64,000 nt of DNA from NCBI GenBank assembly GCA_029207755.1, contig JARCOQ010000003.1:2320759-2384758 (forward strand). Direction: 5' to 3'. The DNA comes from Chamaea fasciata. Its lineage: Eukaryota > Chordata > Aves > Passeriformes > Sylviidae. The notes beneath the pieces were generated by a model. That model was not told the DNA's origin, did no database searches, and saw nothing but the letters and a program-made list of their open reading frames with translations. Within the stretch, counting starts at the first letter, position 1; each line of letters starts with the position of its first letter. Below, piece after piece: positions 47,303-59,726 of this stretch. The position numbers and the translations under genes were made by a program.

Positions 47303-47482
47303 CACAGCCCTGTGCCAGGCATCTTACAAGCTAAACAGATACATCAGAAGGATGGGAAACAGAAATAACAGTCCTCAGGAATTAAACAGCAAAAGGAATA
47401 GCAATTGCAAGAGAGCAAAGGGAACGTTTTAAGGCTGGGCACTCAACTCAGGTCTCCTGATTTGTCTTCCCATCCTGCACAT
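47303..47482 (+). mobile_element. Ancient CORE-SINE/MIR-like element
   Basis: The text ACAGCCCTGTGCCAGGCATC, TTACAAGCTAAACAGATAC and GGATGGGAAACAGAAA, and then AACTCAGGTCTCCTGATTTG with CCCATCCTGCAC, follows the order of the amniote MIR/CORE-SINE consensus ('...cttacaatctaaatagacaagac...gggaaacagag...aacccaggtctcctgactcccagtccagtgc'). The middle is poorly matched. Identified from memory of the consensus. Confidence 0.6.
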
Positions 47483-47501
47483 CCTCCCCTCCCCACCTGT
47501 T

Positions 47502-47658
47502 TTAGGGATATTTATAAAAAATTATTCTGCTGTGGAGTAGGTTAAGGAGTAACCAAAAAGTTTTTCCTCTCCTCTCCTCTACCTCTATTAGGGGTATTTA
47601 TGAAAAAATTATTCTGCTATGGAGTAGGTTAAGGAGTAACCAAAAAGTTTTTCCCTCT
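47502..47658. repeat. 87-bp tandem duplication
   Basis: Two nearly identical copies, 47502-47570 and 47588-47658, share the text GGAGTAGGTTAAGGAGTAAC followed by CAAAAAGTTTTTCC. They differ by a few substitutions (TGTGG/TATGG, ATAAAAA/ATGAAAAAA) and one inserted A; the shift goes from 86 to 87 bases. A CTCCT-rich linker joins them. It abuts the CORE-SINE-like element. Confidence 0.95.
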
Positions 47659-50570
47659 GAAGAAACCAGTAAACCCAAAAGCAACACAAGGCAGCTTCAG
47701 AAGCCAAAAAAAGGTATTAGCACAGCATAATAATGACAAATTTGGAGCAGCAGAGATAAGATGGACATTCATATAACATAGACAAGAATTAAAGCAAACA
47801 CACCCAAAACCAAGCTAATTCAAAGGAATGAAAGTTGCAGAAGTTATAGATATTCCCACAACAGTCTGTGGTCACTAAACATTAGATACCAAACAATCAA
47901 AATCAAGTCTCCTATTTAAGAGCACCTTGGCCTGGAAAGATACCTCTGTGGGCATCAGATGGCTTTTGGTGAGAAAACAGCAGTGTGAGATGCATAAACA
48001 GCTCTGCACTGCACACAGAGACTCAAAGGGACAACTTAGTAGATCTGAGAGCTCAACAAGGTTAGAAGCAAGAGGATCACAAATGGAAATTTTACCTACG
48101 GCAGGTCTGACTTTTCACCAAGGTCCATATGTAAAAGAAACAAAAAAAGCCTCAAGGACTATGCATGCCTTGGAACATCCTACTCAGTATGCAAAAATGT
48201 TCTATTCCACATGCACAGTATCCCCAAAAACTGGGTGTTTTTCATTACTTCATTTCACTACCAAGTAGTTATTCACTGAAAACACAGGGCTGAACCTCCT
48301 TATACTATTCTACTAAGCAAAATTAACTTTAAAAATAAAATAATAATTTTAAAAAGCTTCCTTCCTCCGTTATACCCACACAGAGAATGGCAAGGTTACT
48401 TTCCATAGCTGGTTTTTCTCATACATTTACACAGATATGCACAACTAAGAAGTGAAGGCTCAATTAACACGTAAGTGCCGGTACTTTTTGTAGAAATTTC
48501 CCCTTCCAAACCAGCCATCCAGGACAACCCAGTCCTGCACATTCGTGGCAGATATCACTGATGGTTTGGCAATCTAATGTCAGGCAGGCAGATGATTTAA
48601 AACCACATATCTGACTCTCCAAGAGACAGAAAATACTTGGATATGCTTCGTAAAAACACAGCTAATGCTGAGATTGTATTCTTTTTGAGACTGTTTAATT
48701 AGGCTATGAGTCACACATGCTACAACAACTCACAATGAAGTTTGGAGAGAAGTAAGCTCTCTTTACAACTGCAAGATGGTGGGGTATGGTCCCCTTGGCT
48801 TAGAGGAATCTGTTTTTCCTGCTGATCAAAAGAAGTCAAAATTAGAGGCACGAAATCAATCAATTGTGGCTGTCTGAGTGGTATTTGGAAAGCTACTGTG
48901 GGCACCATAACCTAACACTCCCTGTATACACTCTCTCTGCCATGCAAAACCAGTACAGTCACTACCTGAAACTAGAACCACCAGTTTGGTTTAATTTTGT
49001 ATGTCTAGTTATTGGGAATTCTCTCCCTCTTTAGGTGTCTGTGCTCCTGCTTAATTACCCCTAGTCTCCGCCTCTGGGCAGTGGCAACTCCTGTAGTCAC
49101 ACACCCATATCACCTGTTATGGGAAGGAAAACATCTTCTACCCCCTTTACACACCATGCCTAAACTCTTTGTTTTAATAAAAGGGTCAGCAGGTGACACT
49201 GACTCCATTACAGTCAGTAGCAGCTGACTTTCTGGGGCCCAGGTTTCATGCCAACTGTTCAGCTGACGTCCCAAAAACATTATCATCTCCATGGAGTAAT
49301 TAGCATGTTTTAGTAGCTGGTGGCTTCAGAAACTGCACAAACTCCAGCAGCATTAGAAGCACCAGACTTTCTTTTTGCCTTGCTTTGCAGTTTGATTTGT
49401 CTTCAAATCTGAAAGCAAATCTTGTTTAGATTTGAAATCACGCACAGATACCGAATTTTGTCACATTTATGCCTAACGTCTATATCAGGTTCATTTCAAA
49501 CCCCTGCTGAAATCTGTCCATTAAAAAAAATTTATTAAAAAGAAAACCTGAAATCAAACAGATCCTTGACCAGTTTCTGGAACAGAAAGAGGAAAACAGA
49601 AGAGAAAGCGGTTTTGGTATATACAACCAAGTAAACCCAAAGCTTTGAGAAGAGCATGTGCTTCTACAAGGAACACACGTCACTAAAAATATTTCTGTGC
49701 TCATGTATACCTAAACACAAAGAGTCGCTATATACCTGGAGTTTTACCCCAAAATTAGCCCTCCTAAACCCATCACTACTGTCTGATCATAAGTAATGGA
49801 AAAAATTCGACCTGTTAGGCAAAATCAAATCAACTGAAAAAAAGCTGAAATGTGAACTCACTGTCAGAGAGTGGCAGCTCAAAGGACCAGACAAACTGCA
49901 CACCAAAGCTCAAGCTGAAACAACAAAAATCCAAAGACATCCTCTTCTTCTTGGAACCTCCACGCACACTGCTTTCCTTCTCTGAATTCAGCAGTAATTT
50001 TTGCCACTGCGAACTTTTTGGTATATCACCCACCAGAAGTCTCGCTAACAGTATAAAAATCATCAGCAACCATGGCCAGAAAAAAAAAATTCAAGGCTTG
50101 AGCTCCTTGGATCCCTCCAGAATGAGGTAATTTCAATTCAAGGCTGAATGACCCAGTCAGAAACCCATAAGGGTATTCTGCCCATATTTATGTCTGCACA
50201 GATTAAGAAGAATGCTTTGTTAATGGTTTAGTTAAGGAGTTTTAGCCATTCTTTTACATCACACAGTTTTCAAAAAAAAAAAAAACTATTAAACACGCTG
50301 TACTGGTAACAGATGAAAAAAAGAAATGCATGAATATTTTGGCTTCAGCATTCATTAAGAACACATAGAGCAGCATACAGCTTCCTGCTCATTGATACCA
50401 TCAGTGTCAGACCTTACACTTCCATGCCTACAGCCATACCCCCTTCAGCTGCGATCCAGGCAGTTCCTGCAAGGCAGGCAGGGTCAGGTGGGGTTAATAC
50501 GCAAAGGAGAGGCCCCCGGGGAAAGATCCAAGTGCTGCAGACACTGGAACTGGTAGTGATGGAGCAGCAC

Positions 50571-50591
50571 TGCTCTGCTCTGCTCTGCTCT
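50571..50591. repeat. (TGCTC)n pentanucleotide microsatellite
   Basis: Four perfect TGCTC units plus a partial unit, in a locally GC-rich stretch. Confidence 0.9.
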
Positions 50592-52647
50592 CCCATGGAT
50601 GCCTACCCCCAGGGAAGCTGCTGTGTGGATCTGCAGCACGGTATCTCACAGCTCTGAGCAGATACTGAAGGACACATGCGGCGCCCTTATGCAACACAGA
50701 CAGCTCTGCTTTTCAAAGCTGATACCACACAGGAGAGGATAAAGGAGAGCACCTTGTGCCTCAACCTGCACACCCCATGCCTTGGCTCTTTATCTGCCCT
50801 ATAACCAGTCCTGGAGTAAGGAAAGTTGAACCAAAGAACGAGCAAGTTTTTATATCTCGGGAGAGAAAAAACCAGCCAACAACCAAGAGTCTGTGCTCTG
50901 CAGAGAAATGAAACTTCCCAGCCAGCCAACTGTTAAACCCTCACGTCTTTATCAGCTTCTATTTTGGGTTAAGTTCTTCACCATTTCTACAGGACATGGT
51001 GAAATTCTCCCACTTTTCATCCCAATGCCTTGTGTGCTGACACAGCTGCCATGTCCCACTGTCCCACTCCACACCAGGCTGTGGCAGAGGAGAGAGGAAC
51101 AGCTCCCCTCCACAAGTATCCGCAGTGCAAAGTGTGTTAGGGTCTCTGTCCTTAAGTCGATTAGAAGTATGCCCTCTCGAGTTATTTTTGTTAGTGTCAT
51201 TAATGTCACATTGTGGGGAAAGGCACCTAGAAAGCACCAAAACTCTTCTTCAGTATTTATTTGTGAACAAGCTCCAAAATCCTTTGGGAAAAGTTTACAG
51301 CAACACTTACTCTCAGTCAATAACATAATTTGGTTTATACACCGAGTGTACATGGTGTAATTCCTGCCGCCCCTGTCAATTTGACTTGACTGGAGATGAT
51401 ACAAACTCTGAGAGGGACATGTTCCACAAAAAACCTCTGTAATCCTTGCAACAAAAGGGAACTCTGAGAGTCAGATGAGGAAAATCCCCAGAACTCTCAA
51501 ATATCGCCCCCGCAGAGTCAAGGTGATTTCAGAGTCACGCAGCTTTAATAATGGGACTTCCTCAGGGACACAGCATTAAACATTTAGAGAAAGCATTTGA
51601 AAAGAAACTGTATCATCAACCTGATTTCTAATCTTTTCACTTTCAGCTACTTAGAAGCACTAGGAAGTTACTTCTAAAGGATGCCAGAGTGATGATGCTT
51701 GGCATTTTGCAGGAGGCAGGGCTGAGGGGGAGACATACTCAGCTTCTCTCTCATTAGTATTTCCTACAGATAAAGATTTTAATTCTTATTGGCTAACAAC
51801 TTTAATTTATCCATCCACTGGGTTGTTTTTAATATTAAAGAACAGTGCCTTTGACAGAACACTCTATGAAAACCAAAACAACTAACAAGCCCCAAAATTC
51901 GGTTTCTCTTTCCACTGGTCTTGCACTAGGTAGTCCATTAGAAACTCAGCCTTCTCAAAAACATATATGAAAATGGAGGGGACAGGAAGAGAAAGCAAAA
52001 GCAAACCACGGAAGTCCTTTTCTGTTGCAGCTGCCTGCAGGCTCCAGGATCATTGCCACACACACTCATTGTGTACTCAGAAGGAAGAAACAACTGGATT
52101 ATTCTATAAGGCTGACTGGAAGTATAGGATAGTGTAACTTCAGGCTGCCTTTTGATGTTGTTACAAGAAAACCTCCAGATAAATGATTACAAGAATCTTT
52201 AAAAACTCTCAGATCAGGAAAATAAGACAGCCTCAGGGACTCCCCATCCATCCCCCCAAAAACAGATCTGAAGCACAACATCACATTACTGCCAACCTAA
52301 GAGCAAGTAACAAGATCACTACTTGGTAGGAGCTGACAAGTCTGAGATAAATTTTACTCTTAGATGCACATAACTTTGCCCATTGACTTCACATGTGACA
52401 TAAAATAGACCAAATCCCCACATATTCCTTAATTTTTTTTTAATTTGATGAAAAAAATTAAAAGTATTCAACTGACCAGTTTTAAGAAGAGAAACCCTAT
52501 GCCTTACTTTAAAAAAAGCAAAACCAAAATACTTTTTGTCCATTTTATCCAAAGGTAAAACTCCTTTGGATAGCCAACTCTGAAGCAAACAATCAGAAAA
52601 TAAAGCAGGGTCTGCATCTGTCTTTACAGATTCTATGCCTCTGTGAA

Positions 52648-52672
52648 ATTATATATATATACACACATATAC
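52648..52672. repeat. (AT)n/(AC)n microsatellite
   Basis: AT-dinucleotide run followed by ACACAC and ATATA. Confidence 0.9.
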
Positions 52673-55600
52673 TTTCCCTTCAGGTTGCTCTGGAAAATAC
52701 TGCCACCATCAAGGAAATCTGACAGAGTAAAGGGAAAAAAAACCATTAAAAAAACCCCACCACCTAGTGAACCACAAAACACTGTTGAAAGGCAGAAACA
52801 AGTTAAAGAATAAATTGTGAAAGAAAAGCATTCTCCGTGAAGTCAAATTTATAGTAACTTTCTAAATCAGGGCTCATAGAAAATGTTTTCAGATTCACAT
52901 GTTGATCTGTTTATCCCCCTCGGCTATTTTGCTTAAAATAACACTCATTATCCACAAGGAGAGAAAAAAATAAGCCAACGAGCCTTCCACTTGTGAGAGC
53001 TGGGGCCCGAGAAGGCAGGAGGAGCTGAGCAGACCCTGCCGGGCTATTGCAGGCACAGCTCGGCTGATTTCAGTCCTGGCTCAGCAAAGCCACGCTCCGT
53101 GCTTGGCACAGGGTCCTGGCTCCTCCGCACGGCCCTGCCAGAGCCCGGCACAGCAGGAGGAAGGCAGCTCGGGCCAGCAGATGTTACTAACACTTACGCC
53201 TGTCACGAACAGAAAGGACAAGAAAAGTCTTGAAGAGGCAGCGACTTGTTTTCTTTGTCAGGAGTTGGGAGATGGGGCCGGGGGGGGGAGAAGGACGGCA
53301 CCTCTCAGGATTGCTGCTCCTTCAAAGCTGTCTTTGTCGGCGTGCCATTGCTTGGCTGTTATTGCTACCGAAAAGGAAAATAAAATCGGTGCTCTAATTA
53401 AAGCCACTCAGCCGTTTCAAATCAACACATTATTGTAGTAATGAGAAAACTGAGTTTTTAGTGGTAGAAACAAACATTTCAGTTGCAAGAACTTTTTTGT
53501 GTGTTGGGGTGTGGCGGGGTTTTTTTTTGTTTGTGTTGTTGTTGTTTTTTAGTTTTGGGTTGTGTTTTTTTTTTTTTCCCCCAAATAATAGTATTTTATT
53601 GAAGGTGAAAAAAAAATCCACAAGGAATTTGTACGGGTAAAACTGGGGGGCCTCAACAGGGAATAGCAGTACTGTGGAGCTGAACAGAGGGCTGTGCATT
53701 TTACCTGACTGTCCAAAGAGCACACAAATCCCTCTTCTGCTCAGTGTAGATCCATAAAACTCCAATTTCTCCTGCTCATCAGTCCACCCCACCCTCTGCT
53801 CTGGTTTTCTTGATTTTCTTCCTCCATGATGGGCTTTCATGGCATTGCCAACAAGAAGAAATCAGTAAATTTCCTCTGCTTGACACCACCTTTAAAATGA
53901 CCTAAAAAGAAGGAGAACCTTTCCAGTTGGATGAAACGTCTATGGGGAATTTCGGGATCCCTCCATGTGGGATGGGTCTCCTGTTCAATGAGACATGGGC
54001 AAGGGAGGATGTGAAGGCATCCCAGGCTCCACAGGACTCCCTGCCCACTAGGGAGAAATGATTAAAGAGAATTAAAAAAGGAAGAAGCAAGCTATGGTGG
54101 CTGTCTCTAAGCTATGAAACTGGGCCTCCCTTTTTTATGCTCTTGCTGGTCTCTTCAGCTGGACACACATGTTTTATACCAGTAAGATCTGAGGACCTGG
54201 CCAAGGTAGGAAACCATGCCTGGAAAACATTCTTGGCTTTTTTTGAGTTTAGATAAAGTCAATGCGAGTTGCAAAGTTATTTTGCTCCTTCACTTTGTAG
54301 GAGTACCTTAAATAAGAAAACCCCCAATCCCCAAAATCTACTGGGGACTGCCCTCTGCCTCATTAAAATCACTGATGTGAGTGCTGTAGCAGACACAGAA
54401 CAGGTCTGGGAGCAGCTCTTGCAAGGCTGCAGTGGCAGAGGCTGGTGAGGATCCTCCCTCAGTCTTGCCCAGAGCTATTTGTGCATTGCATCTCACATTG
54501 TGATCAAGCAGAGAGAGAAGCCATCCTTATGATGATTCCTTACTATTCAGAGAAGTTGTAACATTTCAGGAGCATGCAACATTTCCAAGTACTGAGAAGC
54601 CATTAAATAAGAACTTCAGCTTTACTACTTTTCTTTCAATTTTTTAGCCCTTTATGTTACCCAAAAATCTTGAAAATATCAACCTGCAAGGATCCAAAAT
54701 CATCTAAGAGCAAAAGGACACCCTCAGCACCATTTCTTTAGAAGCCTTGCAACGTTACTTTGAAGGCTCTGACCACAAGATGTTTCTGGATCTTTGGGGA
54801 AGGGTAATTCCTTTCAAGATGCATGACAAAGCTGTTCCAAAATTACACCTTAATAGCAAACCAGCCTATTTGAGAGCCTTTTTACAGCTTTTCCCATAAA
54901 ACCAAAAGCAAATCCAAGACCTTTTTTCTACTGATTAAAAATCCGTATTATTGGATACCTGGGCGCTCTAAAGCCAAATTCTCTTGATACAGAGTGAACC
55001 ATAACCTCAACAGCCATCCAGTAGACTTTTTGTTACATGCAGAGACAAGCAGGGCTGAGCATCCCAAAGGCCATTCTGCAGGTTTCCAGCAAGAGGAAAC
55101 ATGCTACAACACGTCTCTGCCTTCTGGGTTAGGTCAAGGCTAGTGAGAGCAGCTCTGGCTAACTCTTACCACAGGCAGCAAATGCAAATGTTACCCACTT
55201 GGAGGCAGAGAGAAGTGTACAGACCTTTCCCACCACCTCATCTCCCTATTTAGAGCAGGAGCAGGCTGGTTAAACAGGATGAGAGACAGTAAAGGAAGGC
55301 AAGGGGGGAAAAACCTTTCCTACTGCACGTCTCCTCCCAGTTATGGGCTAATATCACCTTCAGGGAGGCTGCAGAAGAGAGATGAACTGCCCTTGTGAGC
55401 TGCTGGTTTGATTTTTTGGAGGGAAAAGCTCTGCTCAGGGTTGTGACAAGTACTCAGGACTGCTGAAGTGACCTAGGATGAGATCCCTGCTCAGCTGTAA
55501 AAAATTCACAGGGCTACAAGTCCCAGTTTTCCCTCTGCAGGCACAAGCCCAGAAAAGGAAAGAAGTCATAAACAGAGCTAAGGTAACCTGTTCCAAAGTT

Positions 55601-57439
55601 TGTAGAGAGGTCATGCTGCCCAGCCTGTGTCACACCTGCCTAGGAAGGACAGCTGAAGAGGTCTGTCCTTCTCCTACATGCTGGCAAGTTCACCTTAGCA
55701 CAGGGCCGAAGCTGTGATAACTGGAGTTGCATTTGGGCCCTGAAGTGTAAGAAGTCTGAGAGTTTTGCACCAGCCAGCTTCTCCTGAACAAATTCCTTAC
55801 CTGAGCTGTCAACTATTCTGCTACTGCAAGCTCTCAAGCACAAGGTTTCTGACAGCTTGGCTTTTGGTCTCTTCTAAAATTGGGCTTTTCTCATAAATCA
55901 AGTGCAGTCAGGCCCTGCCACATGCCGGCCCCTCTGGGGAGCAGGATGTCAAGTAGCCACACGAGTCTCCAGGGACAGACTCACAAAAAGCCAGGACTTC
56001 CCTGTTTCTTAAAGACCTGTTGCTGACCCTTTCCTTCCCCTCTGCAAGATCAGCAAACCCAGTTGTATCGTTATGAGATGTACAGAACTATCCCGTACCT
56101 GCTTTTGATGACTACGAATTCACCAAGGAGACAGGTTCTCACTTTCTTGGCCACTTTCACAGAAGCTGTGAGCTTTTGAGACCTCTACATCCCCCCTCAG
56201 ATTTGATCAAAAGGCTCAAAAACTAATAGCACAGACACAGTCCTAGAAAGAGTCCAATTTTTCTTTCCCTCTTGCATTCTTGTCCCTCCCTGCTAAGACA
56301 GATTTTATGATTAACCTAGTCTGAATGTACCCTAAAAGCAGATGTAAAAATGTGTACATTAGAAAATGTTAATATTGGCAGATATTCACATTCCTTTCCA
56401 GGGTTTCACAAAACTCTTAAATCCCTGGTGACAGGACCTAAATGGAACATGAACTTTTTGCTATCTTTGCAGCCATACAAGAAACAAAGCAGAAGTTGAT
56501 GCGCTATTATTTATATCCTTGAAATCCTTGCTTGGAAGTGTCTGATTCAAGAACAGCCCATCAGATAGTTATTCTAGTAGGTTTATCACCTTCTTTTACT
56601 TTAACATTCTGATTTTCTGTCACACAACACAATGATTTTCATGTTTGTTTTTCCTGTTACCAGAGCAAACCATTCATTTTTAACTGTTGATTTTGGCATA
56701 GGAGGATCCGAAGTTCATAATGGAAATGTGTTTTCAGCAGTAGTACTGAACAATAGAAAAGTCTCTTTCAACTGTCTGGTTATGAGGAGAACCAGCTGTA
56801 ATTAAATTTAAGTCATAGTGGCTCTGTTTCAGAAACGCAACAGTCTTCACTAACTTTGCAGTCAAGGGGTTTGCAGTATTTCAGGAAAAAAAGCTACTTT
56901 TCTGAAGGCCTTATCTGAAAGCAGTCCCACAAAACAGTCCCTTTATTCTAGCTTAATTTGATAATGATGAATAACCAAGCATCTTTCAATAAGCCTTTTC
57001 TGGGTGTTTTGGCCACAATGTGGGGCCTCAATGACTTATATCCTACTAAGAGAACTGGAATATACAGAAATCAGCAAAAAATCTTCGCATGGCCAGGCTC
57101 AGGTTCTTTGAACTACATCTACCACTGAATAAAGCAAACATCAGGAATTGAAATCATAATGGAAGTGCTTAATTCAACACATTAGAAAAGTCAAATTTCA
57201 TCATCTGCTTGATTGACTGTCCTACAGCACTTTAACTGTTCTCCAACTTCCAACAGGGCACGAATGTGAATTCTACAGAGCAGCCAGGATTTCAGAACCT
57301 GGAGAGAACGACTGCAGCTGATGGGCTGGGAATCAAAAAACCCTTTGGTGCAAGACTTAAAAATCACCTCTCCACCCCTGTATGAAGTTATCAGGAATTG
57401 CTCTATTATTTCTGTCATTAACCAACCATTCCTCCCCCC

Positions 57440-57720
57440 ACCTTTGCACCGAATCCTCTCAAGTGCAGCCAGAGATTATCAAAGCCAGCGATAGCCTTTC
57501 AACAGCTCGGCCAGTTGAAAAATCTCTCAAGTTCTGCTGCTATCACCGCTGCCTGAGCTGACGTCAGGCTGTTGTTTACTGGAGATGGGATGGTGCCAAT
57601 TTCCACTGAGCTGAAGACAGCCTCGTCCAGCCTCTTTTGGCTGTGCACAAGGCAAGAATTCCTTGTGTGTGCTTGCGTGCATTGCGGAGAGCGTGCACGC
57701 CTGTCTGCTCGTGGGCACAC
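57440..57720. promoter_or_regulatory. Candidate conserved element with perfect CRE octamer
   Basis: Unique block containing TGACGTCA at 57559-57566, the full palindromic CREB/ATF site, plus retained CpGs (CAGCGATAGCC, CTCGGCCAG, CACCGCTGCC). It is followed by a TG/GC-rich stretch and the G14 tract. The role is inferred from motif and texture only. Confidence 0.3.
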
Positions 57721-57727
57721 ACAAATT

Positions 57728-57741
57728 GGGGGGGGGGGGGG
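57728..57741. repeat. G14 homopolymer
   Basis: Fourteen consecutive G just downstream of the CRE-containing block. Confidence 0.9.
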
Positions 57742-59701
57742 AAGCCACTGGCTTTTATTTTCCACTCAGATACCAGAATTAAAAACAGCAAGAGAAAAAA
57801 AAAATACAGCACTTTGTCTTCTCTGAGAAACAGAAAAGCACAGAGAGGGAAACATCGCCAGTTTTCTTCTAAGAACTGTCACCGTATGGATGAAAACACA
57901 ATTAAAAGCTTAGGATGCCCCTAAAACCCCTGCAAAGACGTTTACACAGTCAAATAATTTTAAAAACCCTAATGCCTGTCCATCCATAAAAGGATTGAGG
58001 TGAAATTTTAAATACTTGACAGAATAGAAGAAATAGCCAAGCTTTACAAGAACTATAAGTTTTCAGAGTAACTTCGCTGCCTTCCTCTTCTAAGACTATG
58101 AAAGCCCTGGATCAGGTATAAGTACAATTACTTAACTGAACTTTTTGTATCAAAATATTCTAAATCATTAATTGTTCAGAGGAAAACCAACCAAACAAAC
58201 AAAAAGGAAAGAAATCCAACTATGTGTGACCTTTTCACAACTTTTGTTCATTTACGTTATTCTCTATAAAGGAACCCATTTGGCACCAAATCCTGTTTTC
58301 AAGCAAAACTTTTATATGGTACAAACATAATTATCTCCATGGCTGTAAGGCCCCATTTCAAGTTTTAAGTATTACACTGTCATTTCTGCCTGAGAAAACA
58401 CTCCAGCAGACTTGGATTTGAGGAACACTAAAAGCAATTATTGGCACCTCAGGTGAAGTTTCCAGTATTTGCATCGAAGCGTGGACTGCCACTGTCATCT
58501 GAGTGAAAGAATTAATTGTACTGAAGATTTTTGGTTCCACTTAATGGCTTCTTCCCCTTAGCACCTAAACACACAGTCCTCTGCCTTCTTGCTTCCCATG
58601 AATCTATTAGAAAAGGATCTTCATCTACACACCAACTCACCCTCCTGATTTTAACTCCACCTAGTCCTCTTTTCCCATAGAACTTTTCAAATTTAAATAA
58701 CTTTCCGAAAGTTTCTACTGAGTCAATTATCTGAAGAGGTTTTGCAGACCATTAATACTGCTCTGTAGGTTAACCACAAACAACATAAATAACTGTTTTC
58801 CTCTTCGTTTAGGGAAGTACTGAGTTTGAGATCCCCCCTCTCAACATCAGAAATACAGTGCACATAGAGAATACGCAAAAGTGGGGAAACTTAATTTGAA
58901 TCACCAGAAACAGTGAACTTTACTCTGTAGGTCAAATGTTCTATATTTTACTTACATTTATCAAATTATCTATAAAAACACCAAGCTGCGAATCCAGCTA
59001 AAACATGAAAGAACCAAGATATTTAACCTTTAACACAAAAATTTATGAAGAAGGCACAACGACTACAGCATGCAAGTTAGTTGAGACTTTGCAGACAGCC
59101 TTCACAAGAACACTTTCCATCCCTGCTGGCCAATGGTATTAAATTGACACACTATCAGACAATAAAATACATGCTGCCTTTCTAGAGTGACAAATTTTCT
59201 GGGTTAGTGACGATTTTCAATATAAAAGTTTAGGAACTTTTACTCTGAAATGATACATAGCACCTCCTTACATGCCACTGACTGTTTCCTCTCAATTATT
59301 TCTCCTCAAAGACACCAGACAGGATATCACCACCTAAAACAAAACTGAGAACTGGCATTTTGAAGTCTAGACACAATTTCCTCTTTTGGAAGCCTCCTCA
59401 TCTCTGTACCTTCCCCATGTAACCACACTCTCAAAGTGGCCTCATCTAGACCTCCTGTATAGAGGCAACAGTTCAAAATAGCATTTATTTCTGCACACCA
59501 GAAACAAATGTGAATAACTTGCTTGATAACTACATTGAATTGCCAACCCTTACTTTTAACGCTTTCACATTTTCCTTCATATCTCAGGGGAAAGGGGGAT
59601 GCAGCATGGATCACACACACTGTTGGAATGCCAGGACCTGTATCAGCATCTCACACAACTTCCTTAATCCACTCTTCCTTGACATGCTTCTTGTGCTCTT
59701 G

Positions 59702-59726
59702 AAAAAAAAAAAAAAAAAAAAAAAAA
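59702..59726. repeat. A25 homopolymer
   Basis: The longest poly(A) run in the window. I looked for a processed retrocopy upstream and for a target-site duplication and saw neither. Confidence 0.9.

Noticed and set aside
59600..59726. Possible processed retrocopy ending in the A25 tract
   Set aside because: No recognisable gene sequence upstream of the tract and no flanking duplication seen.
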